Shown here in pieces: positions 10,657-21,697 of a stretch of 64,000 nt of DNA. The notes below the pieces were generated by a model. It saw only the letters and a program-made list of their open reading frames with translations. It was not told the origin of the DNA and did no database searches. Every line of letters begins with the position of its first letter. The first letter of the stretch is position 1. Source of the DNA: Desarmillaria ectypa (Eukaryota > Basidiomycota > Agaricomycetes > Agaricales > Physalacriaceae); assembly GCA_030407005.1 (NCBI GenBank), contig JAUDYN010000011.1, positions 114,501 through 178,500 of the forward strand. The letters are read 5' to 3'. Both the position numbers and the translations under genes were made by a program.

Positions 10657-12742
10657 ATGATGCAAGGAATGCCCTTAGGAGAGACCAAGTCCCCCATATC
10701 TGAGTCTATTGCTTGGTGCTCGTGGCGCACCTAGCAACAGCTTTATTTACTGGTTTATTGTTGACTATTGTTTTGCAGGAAATCGGAGAAGCTGCCGCTT
10801 GATAGTATACTACTCACTGATCGTCACTACTTTAACTAAGTACACTCCCGAGCAGTACAAGAAGCTTAAACGCAGGATTGACTGGCATCTTCTCCCACTT
10901 ATGTGGATATATTGTTAGTAGCTATTGTATACCACTTTCAGCAGCTCATATTGTCCGTTATCAGATGGCATTAGTTGCAGCAGACAACTCGACGTTAGGT
11001 AAATCAAAATTGCTATGCTAATTCACACCAGCTGTGACGGGATTTTCATAGGTACGATGGGCTTATTCGGTCTGCGTGAGGACACCGGCCTCATTGGACA
11101 ACAATATTCATGGTTAGTGCCCTTCAATCAGTGTTTCTACATCAAATATTGAGACCAGAGAAAGGCTCACGACGATTTTCTACCTCGTTTACGTGCTTTC
11201 CGAATTTCCATCCAATATTATCCTTCAGCGCTGGGGGATGGGCAAGACTTTGTGCGTGTGTCTCCTCATTTTGAAGAATGGCGTATCATTAAATTTCTTT
11301 CCTATGCAGGTCGTTATACGTGGTAAACAATATTTCGCCTCTCATCGGGACACGTTGGAAGTCCTGACGCGGTTCAATCGATATGTTAGGGAATTGTTGT
11401 TTTATGTATCGGTTTTGGTTTGTCTCCCGTTTCTTGCTCGTAGTCATCGTAAAACTGATCTGCTTTCGAAGCTCAGAACTTTAGTCATCTTATCGCCCTA
11501 CGTGCCCTACAAGGATTCTTCGGGTGTTGTATCATTCCGGGTTTCATCTTAATTATCGGGAGCTAGTACACTCGGAAGGAGCAAGTTTCGCGCATATTGG
11601 TATTCCAGGTTAGCCTTTGGCTTTTCTCGATTTTACCGATCCGCAGCATTGATGTACATGCCGGCGCAGGATTTGGGGTCATCGCCCTTTTGGCCCTCTA
11701 CGAAATTGGCACACTTGGGAATGACGGCAAGGGTATCCAGACTTGGAGGTACATGTCATATGTATGTACCATCTTTCTATTGACCCACATCTGCTTGCAC
11801 ATTTCCAAGCTTCTTGGCCCACTCACCATCGCTATCGGTGTTCTCTGCCTCTATGTTCTGGGAACTCCATCTGACGTCGCTTGGATGCTGAAGGAGGAAA
11901 AGCGGATGGCCAATACGTGGATTCTGGAAAATCAGGTCGGGCATGATAGGACAGGTACAATGGTGTGGAAGTGGAACCAGGTTCAGGAATGTTTAGTAGA
12001 TCCATGTGTACGTGCATCGGGAAGGTTTGTTCAGCATCACGCACGGTGCTGATTTCTTTAGCAGTTTTACTTTTCTAGTCTGAATACTCTCCTGGTAACT
12101 GTACGACAGCCATCCTTGTTTAATTCTTGTTTACGGGCTAATGGCTGTACAGGTACCTAGCGGCGGTCTTACGGCATTCGGGAATATCAACAACGCAAGC
12201 TTTGGTTTCAGCGCGTATCTTTCCGTTAAAATAACGATAATATTCTGATTTTCCCCGGATTTGTACAGCACCACTTCAAGTAATCTTATATAGTATACCT
12301 CAGAACACGATCTGCGTCGCCAGCATGGTTATTGCTGGATTCATATGTAGCGCCTACCTTTGTTACCTGCAGCGGAGCGAATGGATAGGTGACGTCAAGG
12401 TGGAAAAACTTGCGGCTGTACATTATGGCGATCGCAACTATCCCAGCAATCGTCGGCTTTCTTGGCGTTCCTCTTATCGAGACGAGAGAGTCGATAAAGG
12501 TCCTCATTTTTCTAATTTTTACTTTTGCTGTTGTGTTCGCTGACCATGCTATTGGAGTGGACAAAATGGGGGATGTATTGTGCATGCTCGTACGTCAGAG
12601 ATAAATTGCTTACCATTTACCTAAGTAATAACTCGCGATAGATGCTAGCTGTCCTCAGTACAGTTTTGGGATGGACACTTATTACCTCCAACATTCCCGG
12701 TCGCACCAAGCAAACATTGACCTCCTCATTTACTTTCGTTTG
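10657..12742 (+). pseudogene. Tandem permease copy, truncated and nonsense-bearing
   Basis: Exon-by-exon homologue of the permease at 7,430-9,939, recognisable from KYTPEQYKKLKRRID (10,838) to SSFTFV (12,742) with shared intron positions. Defects: two conserved Trp codons became TAG (11,387-11,389 and 11,564-11,566); the AG acceptor before the first is now CG (11,379-11,380); an extra base shifts the frame near 10,965-11,000; some donors are non-GT; and the last four or so exons of the upstream copy are absent after 12,742. The first stop might be skipped by using its own TAG as acceptor, but the second cannot. ATG 10,657 is a guess, since the N-terminal exons do not align with copy one. Confidence 0.75.
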
Positions 12743-14952
12743 GTGAGTATAACCACAACTATTCAAATTTCATCAGTTGTGACTGAAAGTGCTGAACACA
12801 CATGTGAGCCTTTACTTTTCAATGTTCGTCTCGTGTAACGTTCAATACTCATCGACTGTGATATATAATTTATATTATTTCACTGATGTTTCGCGAATTG
12901 TTGCAATACTACTGGCTTTGATGCAAAATTAGTACATACATTCTCGATCCGAATATACGTCCCCATTTCACACACGTTCCACTGTAGTGTCATTCTTTGG
13001 AAGCCTATTATATTCACTGCTTCAGCCATCGAAGGATCTATACTGCAATAACGGCTAGGGGTTAGTGCTGCTGATGAGCTAGTAACCACGTGGCCGTGAA
13101 ATATCAGTGTTTGGATGCCAAATAACCTTAATTTCCAACCGCCACGATGATCTTGATTACTTTTCGTATTTTCTCCTGCAGCGTCACCCCTCCTCGTGCA
13201 GATTGGGACCCGTATTTGCGGGCAACCGTCTAGACTTTCGTTAACGCGGAGTTAAAATCTCACGGCGTCCCTTCCCTTCTGGCCACCATGTCTGGCATTA
13301 TCCAACGCGACCTTTCCCTCTATTTACTTCTCAATGTCCTCACCTGCTGTATATGGTTTATTTAACGCGACTGCAGCATAATCACGAACACCACAGCATT
13401 ACTCCCAAAGGGGCCGGTAGCACGCTTTCGTTGATATGGTATATCTTCACCCAACTAAGGCCATTCCTCTTCTCAGGTGAGTTATTGACCTTAGTTCCCT
13501 CCCTGTTCGTTGATGATATGCATGCATAAACAGATATCCGTGTCCAGGTCGGACGTATATACGCAAGTTTCTCGCTGGAATAAGAGTAGTAAAGATCTCA
13601 ACTGGTACGTCGCACCATATCACCCATGTACGCAAGGAGACATTCTTGCAGGTTACATTCACAATCGTCATCCTTTGTTCTAGAGGGTAGGACCAGCCCA
13701 GTTCCTTTCAGCCGCGTAGGCTATCACCATCCCGATGTTGTCCGATGTGCTGAACTGGTTACGCGGTCGATATACGCATTTGCGGCTCGACCTAGGTAGG
13801 ATCCACTTTGATCGGTTCTTCTCTCTGCTGATCCTCTTGGCCAGATTCACTGATATCGGGGCGAAAAAAAAAAGTCCGACCGCTGGATTTGGCTTTGTCG
13901 TTTACAGCGGTTATTGCTGTGTGCGATCATTATCGAGGGGTGGACTATAGCTTCCATGTAACGCTGCGGTGTGTACAGTTGATTCAAATGTGAGAGTCGC
14001 GCGTCGTCCTCATGTTTTCTCGTAATAGCTCGCGCCCTCAAGGCCTCATCGACATCGATTCTGCCGTCCATGGCCTATGCTTCTGCCATCCTTGTGCCAG
14101 ACGGCAGTCCCTGTTTGCCGTGTAAACATATGATATTCACCTATGCGACAGTATCTCGGCCTTCTATCAGGTGCGTGATATCAGTTTGCGTGTATTCAAA
14201 ATCTGATTACTGGGGGTAGGATTATCTAGGAATACTGAGCACTCCTCGTCTCAAGTTGGAACTGGGCTCTGAGTTCATTTCGAACGTTTCCCTGGGTGTA
14301 TGAATCATTGCGCATGATTCATATGCACACCTTGAGGTCAACCTAAGCAAGATCTCTCCCACCAATTCATCTTCATGCCAGCGTTGACCTTGTGCTCCAG
14401 TTGCCAGTCTTGTCCGCCATACTATCATGGACCGTGGACTGATGCCAAGGGTTAGTTCTAGAGGCCCGTTCGAATAGTAACCATGTTTCGACGGACATGA
14501 ACGAGAACGGCTTTTGCCAAGACGGGCTTGGGATTTTCCTTGGCGGCCGAAATGCCGCGGCATTACTTGCGGGACAGAATAGTACCCTTTCTTCTCCTCC
14601 TATATTGGTTTCTTTTGAATAAGAGCTCCTCTTGTCTTGCTCTCCTCACCCCTGTGTTTTCAAGCTTCACGCTCCTAGTTCTTACGATCGCTGTGATCTG
14701 TGATGGTAGCGGAATAATGGCCCTGCTTTGTGATTTTTGCTGACAATATACATCCGAACGGTCCGGGAACATCAGCTTCACATTTCTCTTCACGGCCTCA
14801 AACTGAAGTGTCGCCTCCCACGGTCGTTCGGTACTGCAAGTCTGGAACCTATGCTGGAGGCATTTCGCGGTCACCCCACCAGAAATTCACGAGTACATAC
14901 ACAATGACGCCACTCAATCGCCGGACCCCGATACGGAGATATCTTTTAGCCG
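12743..14952. other. Intergenic, nothing recognised
   Basis: About 2.2 kb with no recognisable protein or convincing exon chain. Open stretches at 13,735-13,950 and 14,222-14,563 lack motifs. CpG is frequent, so this is host-like DNA, and no LTR or repeat of the downstream island is visible. Confidence 0.4.
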
Positions 14953-14960
14953 TATATAAA
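14953..14960 (+). promoter_or_regulatory. TATA box
   Basis: TATATAAA lies 115 nt before the ATG of the small membrane protein at 15,075. Core promoter inferred from sequence and position only. Confidence 0.35.
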
Positions 14961-15074
14961 GCTTCAGCGACGCGCGGGTTATTTGGCTTACAAAACCAAG
15001 CGTTTAAAGTATTCAAACCCCCAATTTACACCCACTTTATAAGTGCGTCTTCCCCGCCTCTGCTATCATCATCC

Positions 15075-15293
15075 ATGCCTACCTTGGTGACATTTGAGCC
15101 TTACGGAACCGTCCCGGTCTCGGTATTTGTACTCATCCTCCTCCTGGTTGCCAGTATCGGAATATATTGTGTTGCGCGCCGAAATCGACGCAGGAGGATG
15201 GATTGGGACATTGAGATGGTTGAAGCGGAAGGCAGGAGAAGAAAGAGTCCCATTGTGATGATGGTCCCTGTCCTAATAACGGATGCAAGTTGA
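15075..15293 (+). CDS. Possible small single-pass membrane protein
   Basis: A 72-residue frame starts at ATG 15,075, the first ATG after a TATA box. It has a short polar N-terminus, a hydrophobic segment at about residues 12-33 (VSVFVLILLLVASIGIYCVA) and then a strongly basic RRNRRRR stretch, which by the positive-inside rule would be cytosolic. I do not recognise the family. The C-terminus is uncertain: an acidic, glycine-rich run continues in another frame from about 15,285 to 15,400, so a missed intron or a frameshift near 15,290 may hide the true end. It could also be chance. Confidence 0.4.
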   Translation: MPTLVTFEPYGTVPVSVFVLILLLVASIGIYCVARRNRRRRMDWDIEMVEAEGRRRKSPIVMMVPVLITDAS

Positions 15294-15752
15294 ACCGGAA
15301 GGTGCGTATAGTCCGTTCTTGTTGGAGGAATCCTTGCTGATCGACGGAGGGAACGGGGTAGGGATAAGTGGTTTCGGAGGAGAAGGTCGTGCTATCTGCC
15401 ATTTATGCGCACTTCCGAAGATGATATCAACATCAACGGGTGTCTTATACCCAATAGTTCAAGACGCCCGTATGTTACGATGTTTCATTGACGTCCAACC
15501 TGGTCGGAGTTGTTCATCGTTCATGCACATGTATTATAATTTGTATTCTAGTCGTGACTGAGAGGAGGATATCGTTGTGGAATGCTGTCTGCAATATGCA
15601 AAGAGTTATCTTGTCCCAGACCTATGAGGGAAGAACAAGGCGCCCTGTCTGAGTGCTCTTTCCGAGTCGGTACGCGCACGTGTCCGAATCAGGAAACAGA
15701 TATTATTATCCGGGGCTAAGCGAACAAATAAAATGCCAGACACGATCCACCA
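15294..15752. other. Intergenic upstream of farnesyl diphosphate synthase
   Basis: Contains the coding-like acidic/glycine-rich run at about 15,285-15,400 noted for the small membrane protein, and otherwise only the presumed promoter of the next gene. Confidence 0.35.
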
Positions 15753-15760
15753 TTTATATA
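15753..15760 (+). promoter_or_regulatory. TATA box of farnesyl diphosphate synthase
   Basis: TTTATATA followed by GAGC, 53 nt before the ATG at 15,813, matching the box before the permease gene. Confidence 0.5.
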
Positions 15761-15812
15761 GAGCCACTTTCTTATCGCGCCCATCTTTCACATCCATCCA
15801 CACTCATTAGAC

Positions 15813-17058
15813 ATGTCTACCGACAAGGCAGCCCGCCGTGCGCGTTTCGAAGGAGCCTGGAAGATTATCAAGCAGGAACTGCTCGACTACATTACCGGCG
15901 AGGGGATGCCTAAGGATGCGATTGAGTGGTACGAGAGGGTGAGAAAGCTTCACGGAAAAATTGAAAAGAGCTCATTCTGACGATAGAATCTCGACTACAA
16001 CGTCCCCGGAGGCAAGCTGAACCGCGGCATGTCCGTCGTCGACACCGCCGAGATCATCAAAGGGACTTCGCTGACGGAGGACGAGTACCTAAAGGCTGCA
16101 GTGCTCGGATGGGGCATCGAGCTCGTGCGTCCAACTTTCCGTTATTGTCTATGCTTGGCTTTACTAACACGTCCACTTACAGCTCCAAGCCTTCTTCCTC
16201 GTCTCGGACGACATGATGGACTCGTCGATCACGCGCCGAGGCCAACCCTGCTGGTACCGCGTCCCCAAAGTCGGCCAAATCGCCATCAACGACTCGTTCA
16301 TGCTCGAAGCCGCGATATATTACCTCCTCAAGAAGCACTTCCGTGGGGAGAGCTACTACGTCGATATTCTGGAGCTTTTCCTAGAGACGACGTTCCAGAC
16401 GGAGATGGGGCAGCTTATCGATTTAATCACCGCTCCCGAGGATGAGGTTGATTTGAGCAAATTCTCACTAAAAAAGTACGTGCTGTTTCCGCTGATGTCG
16501 CGCTTGTTTTGACCCGTTGTATGAAGGCACTCACTGATCGTGATCTACAAAACCGCATACTACTCCTTCTACCTCCCCGTCGCGCTCGCCATGTACATGT
16601 CACACGTCCCACAATCATACCCCTCCGGGAACCAAACCATCGAGCCCTACGCCCTCGCCAAATCCATCCTCATTCCCCTCGGCGAGTACTTCCAGATCCA
16701 AGACGACTTCCTCGACTTTTCTGGTACTCCCGAGCAGATCGGCAAAATCGGCACGGATATTCTTGATAACAAGTGCTCGTGGTGCGTGAATACTGCTCTG
16801 GCGGTGTGCACCCCCGAGCAACGGAGGGTCCTCGACGAAAACTATGGGAGGAAGGATTCGGAGTGCGAGAGGAGGGTGAAGGCCGTGTTTGAGAGCCCGG
16901 AGGTGGATTTAAGGAAGAGATATAGGGTGTACGAGGAGAAGGTTTATGGGGAACTTATTAAGATGATTGGGGAGATTCCGGAGGTTGAGAATAAGAGCAC
17001 GTTGAAGAGGGAGGTCTTTAAGAGCTTCCTTGATAAGATTTATAAGAGGTCCAAGTAG
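15813..17058 (+). CDS. ERG20: Farnesyl diphosphate synthase
   Basis: Condenses dimethylallyl-PP and then geranyl-PP with isopentenyl-PP to give farnesyl-PP, the precursor of ergosterol, ubiquinone side chains, prenylated proteins and sesquiterpenes. Exons are 15,813-15,938, 15,987-16,124, 16,183-16,475 and 16,527-17,058; introns of 48, 58 and 51 nt keep the frame, and the second has a CTAAC branch site. The 362-residue product fits the family (about 350). It has a first Asp-rich motif DDMMD (97-101) followed by RRG, a conserved KT (194-195), and a second motif DDFLD (245-249) followed by GKIGTDI. Phe92-Phe93 sit 5 and 4 residues before DDMMD, the aromatic pair that limits chains to C15, so farnesyl rather than geranylgeranyl synthase. 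No defects. The transposon island begins within about 150 bp of the stop. Confidence 0.95.
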
Positions 17059-17204
17059 GCTATTTAGCAGTAGTGTAAAGTTGGCTGTGCCTGTAGCTGT
17101 ACCTGTAACTGAATGGGAGGCAAGCTGACAGCTATGCCTTGCTAATTCATCTGGGAGAATGTTTCTATCGATATACACTGCTTCCTGAGACCTCAAAACG
17201 TATC

Positions 17205-20200
17205 CTAACAATATTGTAAATTTTGATCATCATTACATCAATAAGATAGGATCTAAAAAACATAATGAAAAAAACCTTGTTTCAGTGTTGTTTTTACACA
17301 TCAAAAAGAGCATATTTTTGATAAAGGAAATGCAGTTTCCATTGCTCTGAACAATGGGAACCACATTTTTGATCCATTTTCTATGCTGTTTTTCATCTTG
17401 TTTTTAGGAGATCCTTTTTCCTATTGAAAGTTTACATAGCAAGTCACAACATTTTCACATGTGGTTTTCAGAACTGAAAAACATATCAGCTCCAGAACTG
17501 GTGATGTGGGATGAACTGAACACAAGGTTAATATACTGGAATCCACATTCATTAGACATCACAAAAGGTGTTAGTTCATTTATACAGCAGGACAGTGGCC
17601 ATGGAAGTTGGAATCCACTAAAGAGTGTGTAACAATTCACCTGCCAAATAAACTAGCTCTGAAAATAGATGGCACTTAAACATAATATGCATACCTTACT
17701 GTTAGCATTGAAGTGACATGCTAATGAGTAGGCAGACATATGGAAGTCAGTGAAGAAGCTTTGGTAGTAATGCTGAGTGGAACAGCCTCTAGTGCAGATC
17801 TTGGTGGTAGTAGCAAATATTTGTTATGATTTCACCTTATCTCCATAGCATATCAGCATTAGATGCCAGTTGGTATCTTGGCAACTGGATACCAGTGCCT
17901 ATCAGGTGCTGGAATGCTTAGTCATCAAATTCATATACAGTCACATGAGATGACTTTGTAGAATATATAAGCAGCATACATGTCAAGAACTCAGTCATTT
18001 GACATAACTCAACAGGACTTGCTGGAACCATGATAGTTTAGTAACAATTAGTTTGAAGCTTTCCTATGATCTCTTTACTGCCAGCTGCAAAGACACCACA
18101 TCAAATAACCCCAGACTTGATCAGCAAACAGACTTTCACTATGAGCACCACCCTTGGGGGTACTGTTCTAATCTTTTTCTTCACTGCTCTTGTATTTCTA
18201 ACATAGGGAGAATAGATATGAAACTTCCTATGCTAACACCACATCCTCCAACCTCAGTCACCATTCCTCCCATACCATTATATTTTCCCCTACTGAAACC
18301 CCACCTCAAGAATGGATGCAGCAGATCTAGCACCTGCTCAGGAGGAGAACCTTCCAATCTGCTGCATCCTCTTCCTCCAACAATCCTCTGACAAGTTTCC
18401 ACTATATAGGGAGAAATCTGTTCACTCCCCAACCCCTAGCCCTAGCTAGCCAATCAGGTTGGAACAACTCTCCATTGCCAAGGAGTATGAAAGAGACCTG
18501 TGAATGAAGTTTCAAACCCCAAGCAGCTCACCCCTACCCTATGCACCTGCTTGCCCTGCTTATGCAAGGATACAACACCAAAACTATGCCAGAATAGTGC
18601 TATCTCATCCTAACAGCCCCTATGGCCCACTGGAGACTACAAAGATTCTCAATCTAGCCTCAGGGACATCTCCCCTCACTCCAACTCCTCTCTCTCACTC
18701 ATTGAACTCCCAGATGATGCCCTGCCTACACTCACTCCTCAAGCTGATGACAACTCCCTTAACTCCCATGGTCATGATTACAAGTGGCCAGAGCTTACTG
18801 ACATTGACTGGGGAATTCTTAGGATCTTCCAGACTGAAGCCTGGGAAATTAGAAGATAAGATGTCAAAGCCAGAACCTCTAGCTGTGAACCCATTCTAAT
18901 ATAGATAAGTATCTCACTCTTGATTGAGAAGATCTGATCTGGGGCCCTGGTGCCAATACCACTATATATACCCAAATATATGCCAACTAGGACTGTAGCC
19001 TGTACCCCCCCCATTGGCAGGAGGTAGACTACTGGGTTTATGACTAAGGACAGCTGAAGATCAGTAGGACCTGAAGCTCACCCTCCTAGTTCTTGCCTAT
19101 GGAGAGGGGGATTAGCCAGATCTTGATGGCTGAGAGCTTTGATTTTGAAAATAATTTTATATACAACTATAGCATCTATCAGAGGTTGGAATCATACCAA
19201 TCCCAATATATCTTCTTGAACCAGTATGACTATCTGTCTAACACTTCCACAAATTACCCATGACCCCTTCCAGATTTGCCACCATCCTTACCAACCAGCT
19301 GAATCTGGTAGTTTCATCAAGGACAAACAGCCAGATCAAGAACAATTCTGGAATCTGTCTCCTGATCTGCCTCTCCAATCTGATTAGTACTCAATTCTGT
19401 GCCTGCCTCTAGAATAAGTGCCCTCTGACTCTCTCCCCCATCCAGTTGGTAATGCACCTGACAATGCACCCGACAATGCACCCTATCTGAGTATTAAACC
19501 TGTGCTAGTATAATCTCTGAAGCTGTTCAAGGGAGATTTATAATAATATTGAATGATTTATAGGTGACTGCATTGCTTATTTCAAGGTCTTTCAATACTA
19601 TTTCCAATTACTCTCACACTTGATATTATTTACCATCTCTCACTCCAAGGGAGCTGCCAAGGACTGGTGGGTATACAAATACTCTGAATATTGGATACCA
19701 ACCAACTCCACCAGTACCTCCACCCATTTTCAATATCCAGGATGGAACAACTTTGTGGAACTCATTATCCAGCAATTCCATGATCTGGCTATCAAGGAAA
19801 TTCACAAAAAGAAGATGTTTGATCTCTGCATAGGGAATCAACCTACCAGCCATTATTTCCAAAAGCTGGAGGAGAAAGCAAAGCTTGCTAGATAGTGTAC
19901 CAACAAGAACAAATGTGGTGCCCTGATGAAGGTGGTACAGCTAGGAGTTCCTAACTCCTATACCTCCTTTATTTCTAACATCAGTGTCAACATCCTGCAG
20001 ATCTATCCTGAATGGAAGGAATGCATCCTCAGGATGTATGAGGAATGCCAATGCAAGTGTGTCTTCAACCAAACTACAGACACCTCACATAATAACCAGT
20101 GATGAGAAGACCACCAACCCCAACAGAACCCTGGCAGCAAACCAACTGCTAGGATAGTAATATACCACCTATGCATTCACATTTAGATTTTGCAATTTTA

Positions 20201-21047
20201 TAACAAAGACTACTCTTTCTATCTGAGTACACCCCCAATAAACTCAGGAAATTAATGACAAACTCATTTGGGACCTGAGGAAAGGAGGAGATCATGCTCA
20301 GGAGCAACTCTATAAGCTCCATGAACCCATCCAGTATATCTGAAGGAATGAGAATTTGGAAAGAGATTTCATGGTAGAAGTGCAACTCTCCCCATGCACT
20401 GGAAAGAGAACCCTCACTATGAAAGCCTTACTGGATAGCAGGTATACCAGCAGTTTCATCAATTGGTCATATGTCCTCTAGCACAACCTTGATACCCAGA
20501 AAGTGGCCATCCCCATCCTAGTATATAATGTGGATGGAACTCATAATAAAGCAGGAGATATCACCAAATTCATTGAACTCAGGATGACTATTGGAGGGCA
20601 CACCAAATGAATTGACCTTGCAGTCACAGACTTAGGCTCTAAAACCATCTATTTAGGCCATGACTGGCTGAAATGCTATAATCCAGTTATAAACTGGAAA
20701 ACCAGAACTATTCTTTTCAGACAATGTCAATGTGTAAAGAATATCTTCCCTCTCCCTGATGAAGACCTGGAAGATAGATGGGATGAAGAACTGGAAGATG
20801 ATGAAACTATTCTCACTGTCAACATGTAGGAGAAACTAGTAATTTGGGCAATACACCATGCCAATGATTTAGCTGCTGCTGCCAATGCTAAAAAGCCAAA
20901 ATGAACCTTTGAAGACTTAGTTCTCTCACAATACTGAAGTTTTAAAGACCTATTCTCAAAGAAAAGCTTCAACAAGTTACTAGACTAAAAGCCATGGGAT
21001 CCTGCCATCAAGCTAATCCCCAATGCCAAGTCAACCTTAGACTGTAA
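17205..21047 (+). mobile_element. Chromovirus E0, oldest copy, 3' truncated
   Basis: An LTR-like region with a TATATAAG box (about 17,966-17,973) seems to end in GTAACA at 18,046, followed by ATTAGTTTGAAG in the primer-binding position. Leader and gag remnants follow, with the capsid-like stretch GAAKDWWVYKYSEYW near 19,650. A retropepsin remnant (LLDSRYTSSFIN; the active DSG Gly is now Arg) lies near 20,430 and the start of pol RT lies at 20,990-21,047, where E1's 5' LTR cuts it off. Stops are numerous, there is no zinc knuckle, and CpG is absent over most of it, marking it as old. The 5' LTR start is unclear; the AT-rich 17,205-17,640 may be part of it. Confidence 0.6.
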
Positions 21048-21443
21048 TGTTATGATTTTTCCATTATCTTATCTTATTTTGTCATACCCATGATACAGTA
21101 TATCTTATCTCAGTCAGCATCAATGTGTTCAATGACAATCACCCCAGTTCTCATCAATGAACACCCTCATTCACTCTCATTGGCCTATGATCCACCTGAC
21201 TTTAACACTGTTCACTCATGTGCCATACTATTTTATCTATTAATAATACCATACTTTCAGTATATAAGTAGAATAGTTTCCACCATTGTACTCTACCTTT
21301 TGACTAAATTACATTCATACACCTTCTACTGCACTACACTAAAAGACTGAGCCAACCTCTCTAATTATGAGTGATTGTCTGAACACGAGACAGCCCAGAG
21401 AGAAGCTTACATCCCAAGTCACATGTTAGACAGGACCATAACA
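21048..21443 (+). repeat. E1 5' LTR (396 bp)
   Basis: Starts TGTTATGATTTTTCC and ends CATAACA. It matches the 396-bp LTR at 39,514-39,909. A TATATAAG box at 21,261-21,268 predicts transcription start near 21,290, just at TACCTTTTGACTAA (21,294-21,307). It interrupts the RT of E0. Confidence 0.85.
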
Positions 21444-21457
21444 TTAGTCGAAAGGTA
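21444..21457 (+). promoter_or_regulatory. E1 primer-binding site, self-priming type
   Basis: TTAGTCGAAAGGTA directly follows the LTR. Its reverse complement matches 21,294-21,307, at the predicted 5' end of the transcript, in 13 of 14 bases; the one difference is CG versus TG and still pairs as G-U. There is no TGG start expected for a tRNA primer. This is the arrangement of Tf1/sushi elements, where the mRNA 5' end is cleaved and primes reverse transcription. Confidence 0.65.
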
Positions 21458-21697
21458 ACCTCCCACATCTTCTATACTAGCCATAAAGATGCAACACATC
21501 TATGACCAACAATAAAAACAATGAACAAAACAACCACTGAACAATCACTCTTAGCATCGCAATTAGTGGCACCACACTCCTTATTTTTTTCACCACTCTT
21601 CCAGTATTAATGTACAAAGAAGAAGCATGAAGACTTCTTCACTAAGAAAGATGACCCCACCATCTGCAACCTCCTCCCTGCCCACCCCATCCTGACC

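Noticed and set aside
14222..14563. 113-codon minus-strand frame as a gene
   Set aside because: No recognisable motif, no splice partners, and unremarkable composition for chance.
15813..17058. Geranylgeranyl diphosphate synthase
   Set aside because: Two Phe residues 4 and 5 positions before DDMMD, and the length and GKIGTDI context, fit farnesyl diphosphate synthase.
17204..17215. TCCTAACAATA near the island edge as an LTR end
   Set aside because: It resembles the end of the 57,016-57,409 LTR but only over about ten bases, with no LTR body upstream, which is FPP synthase flank.
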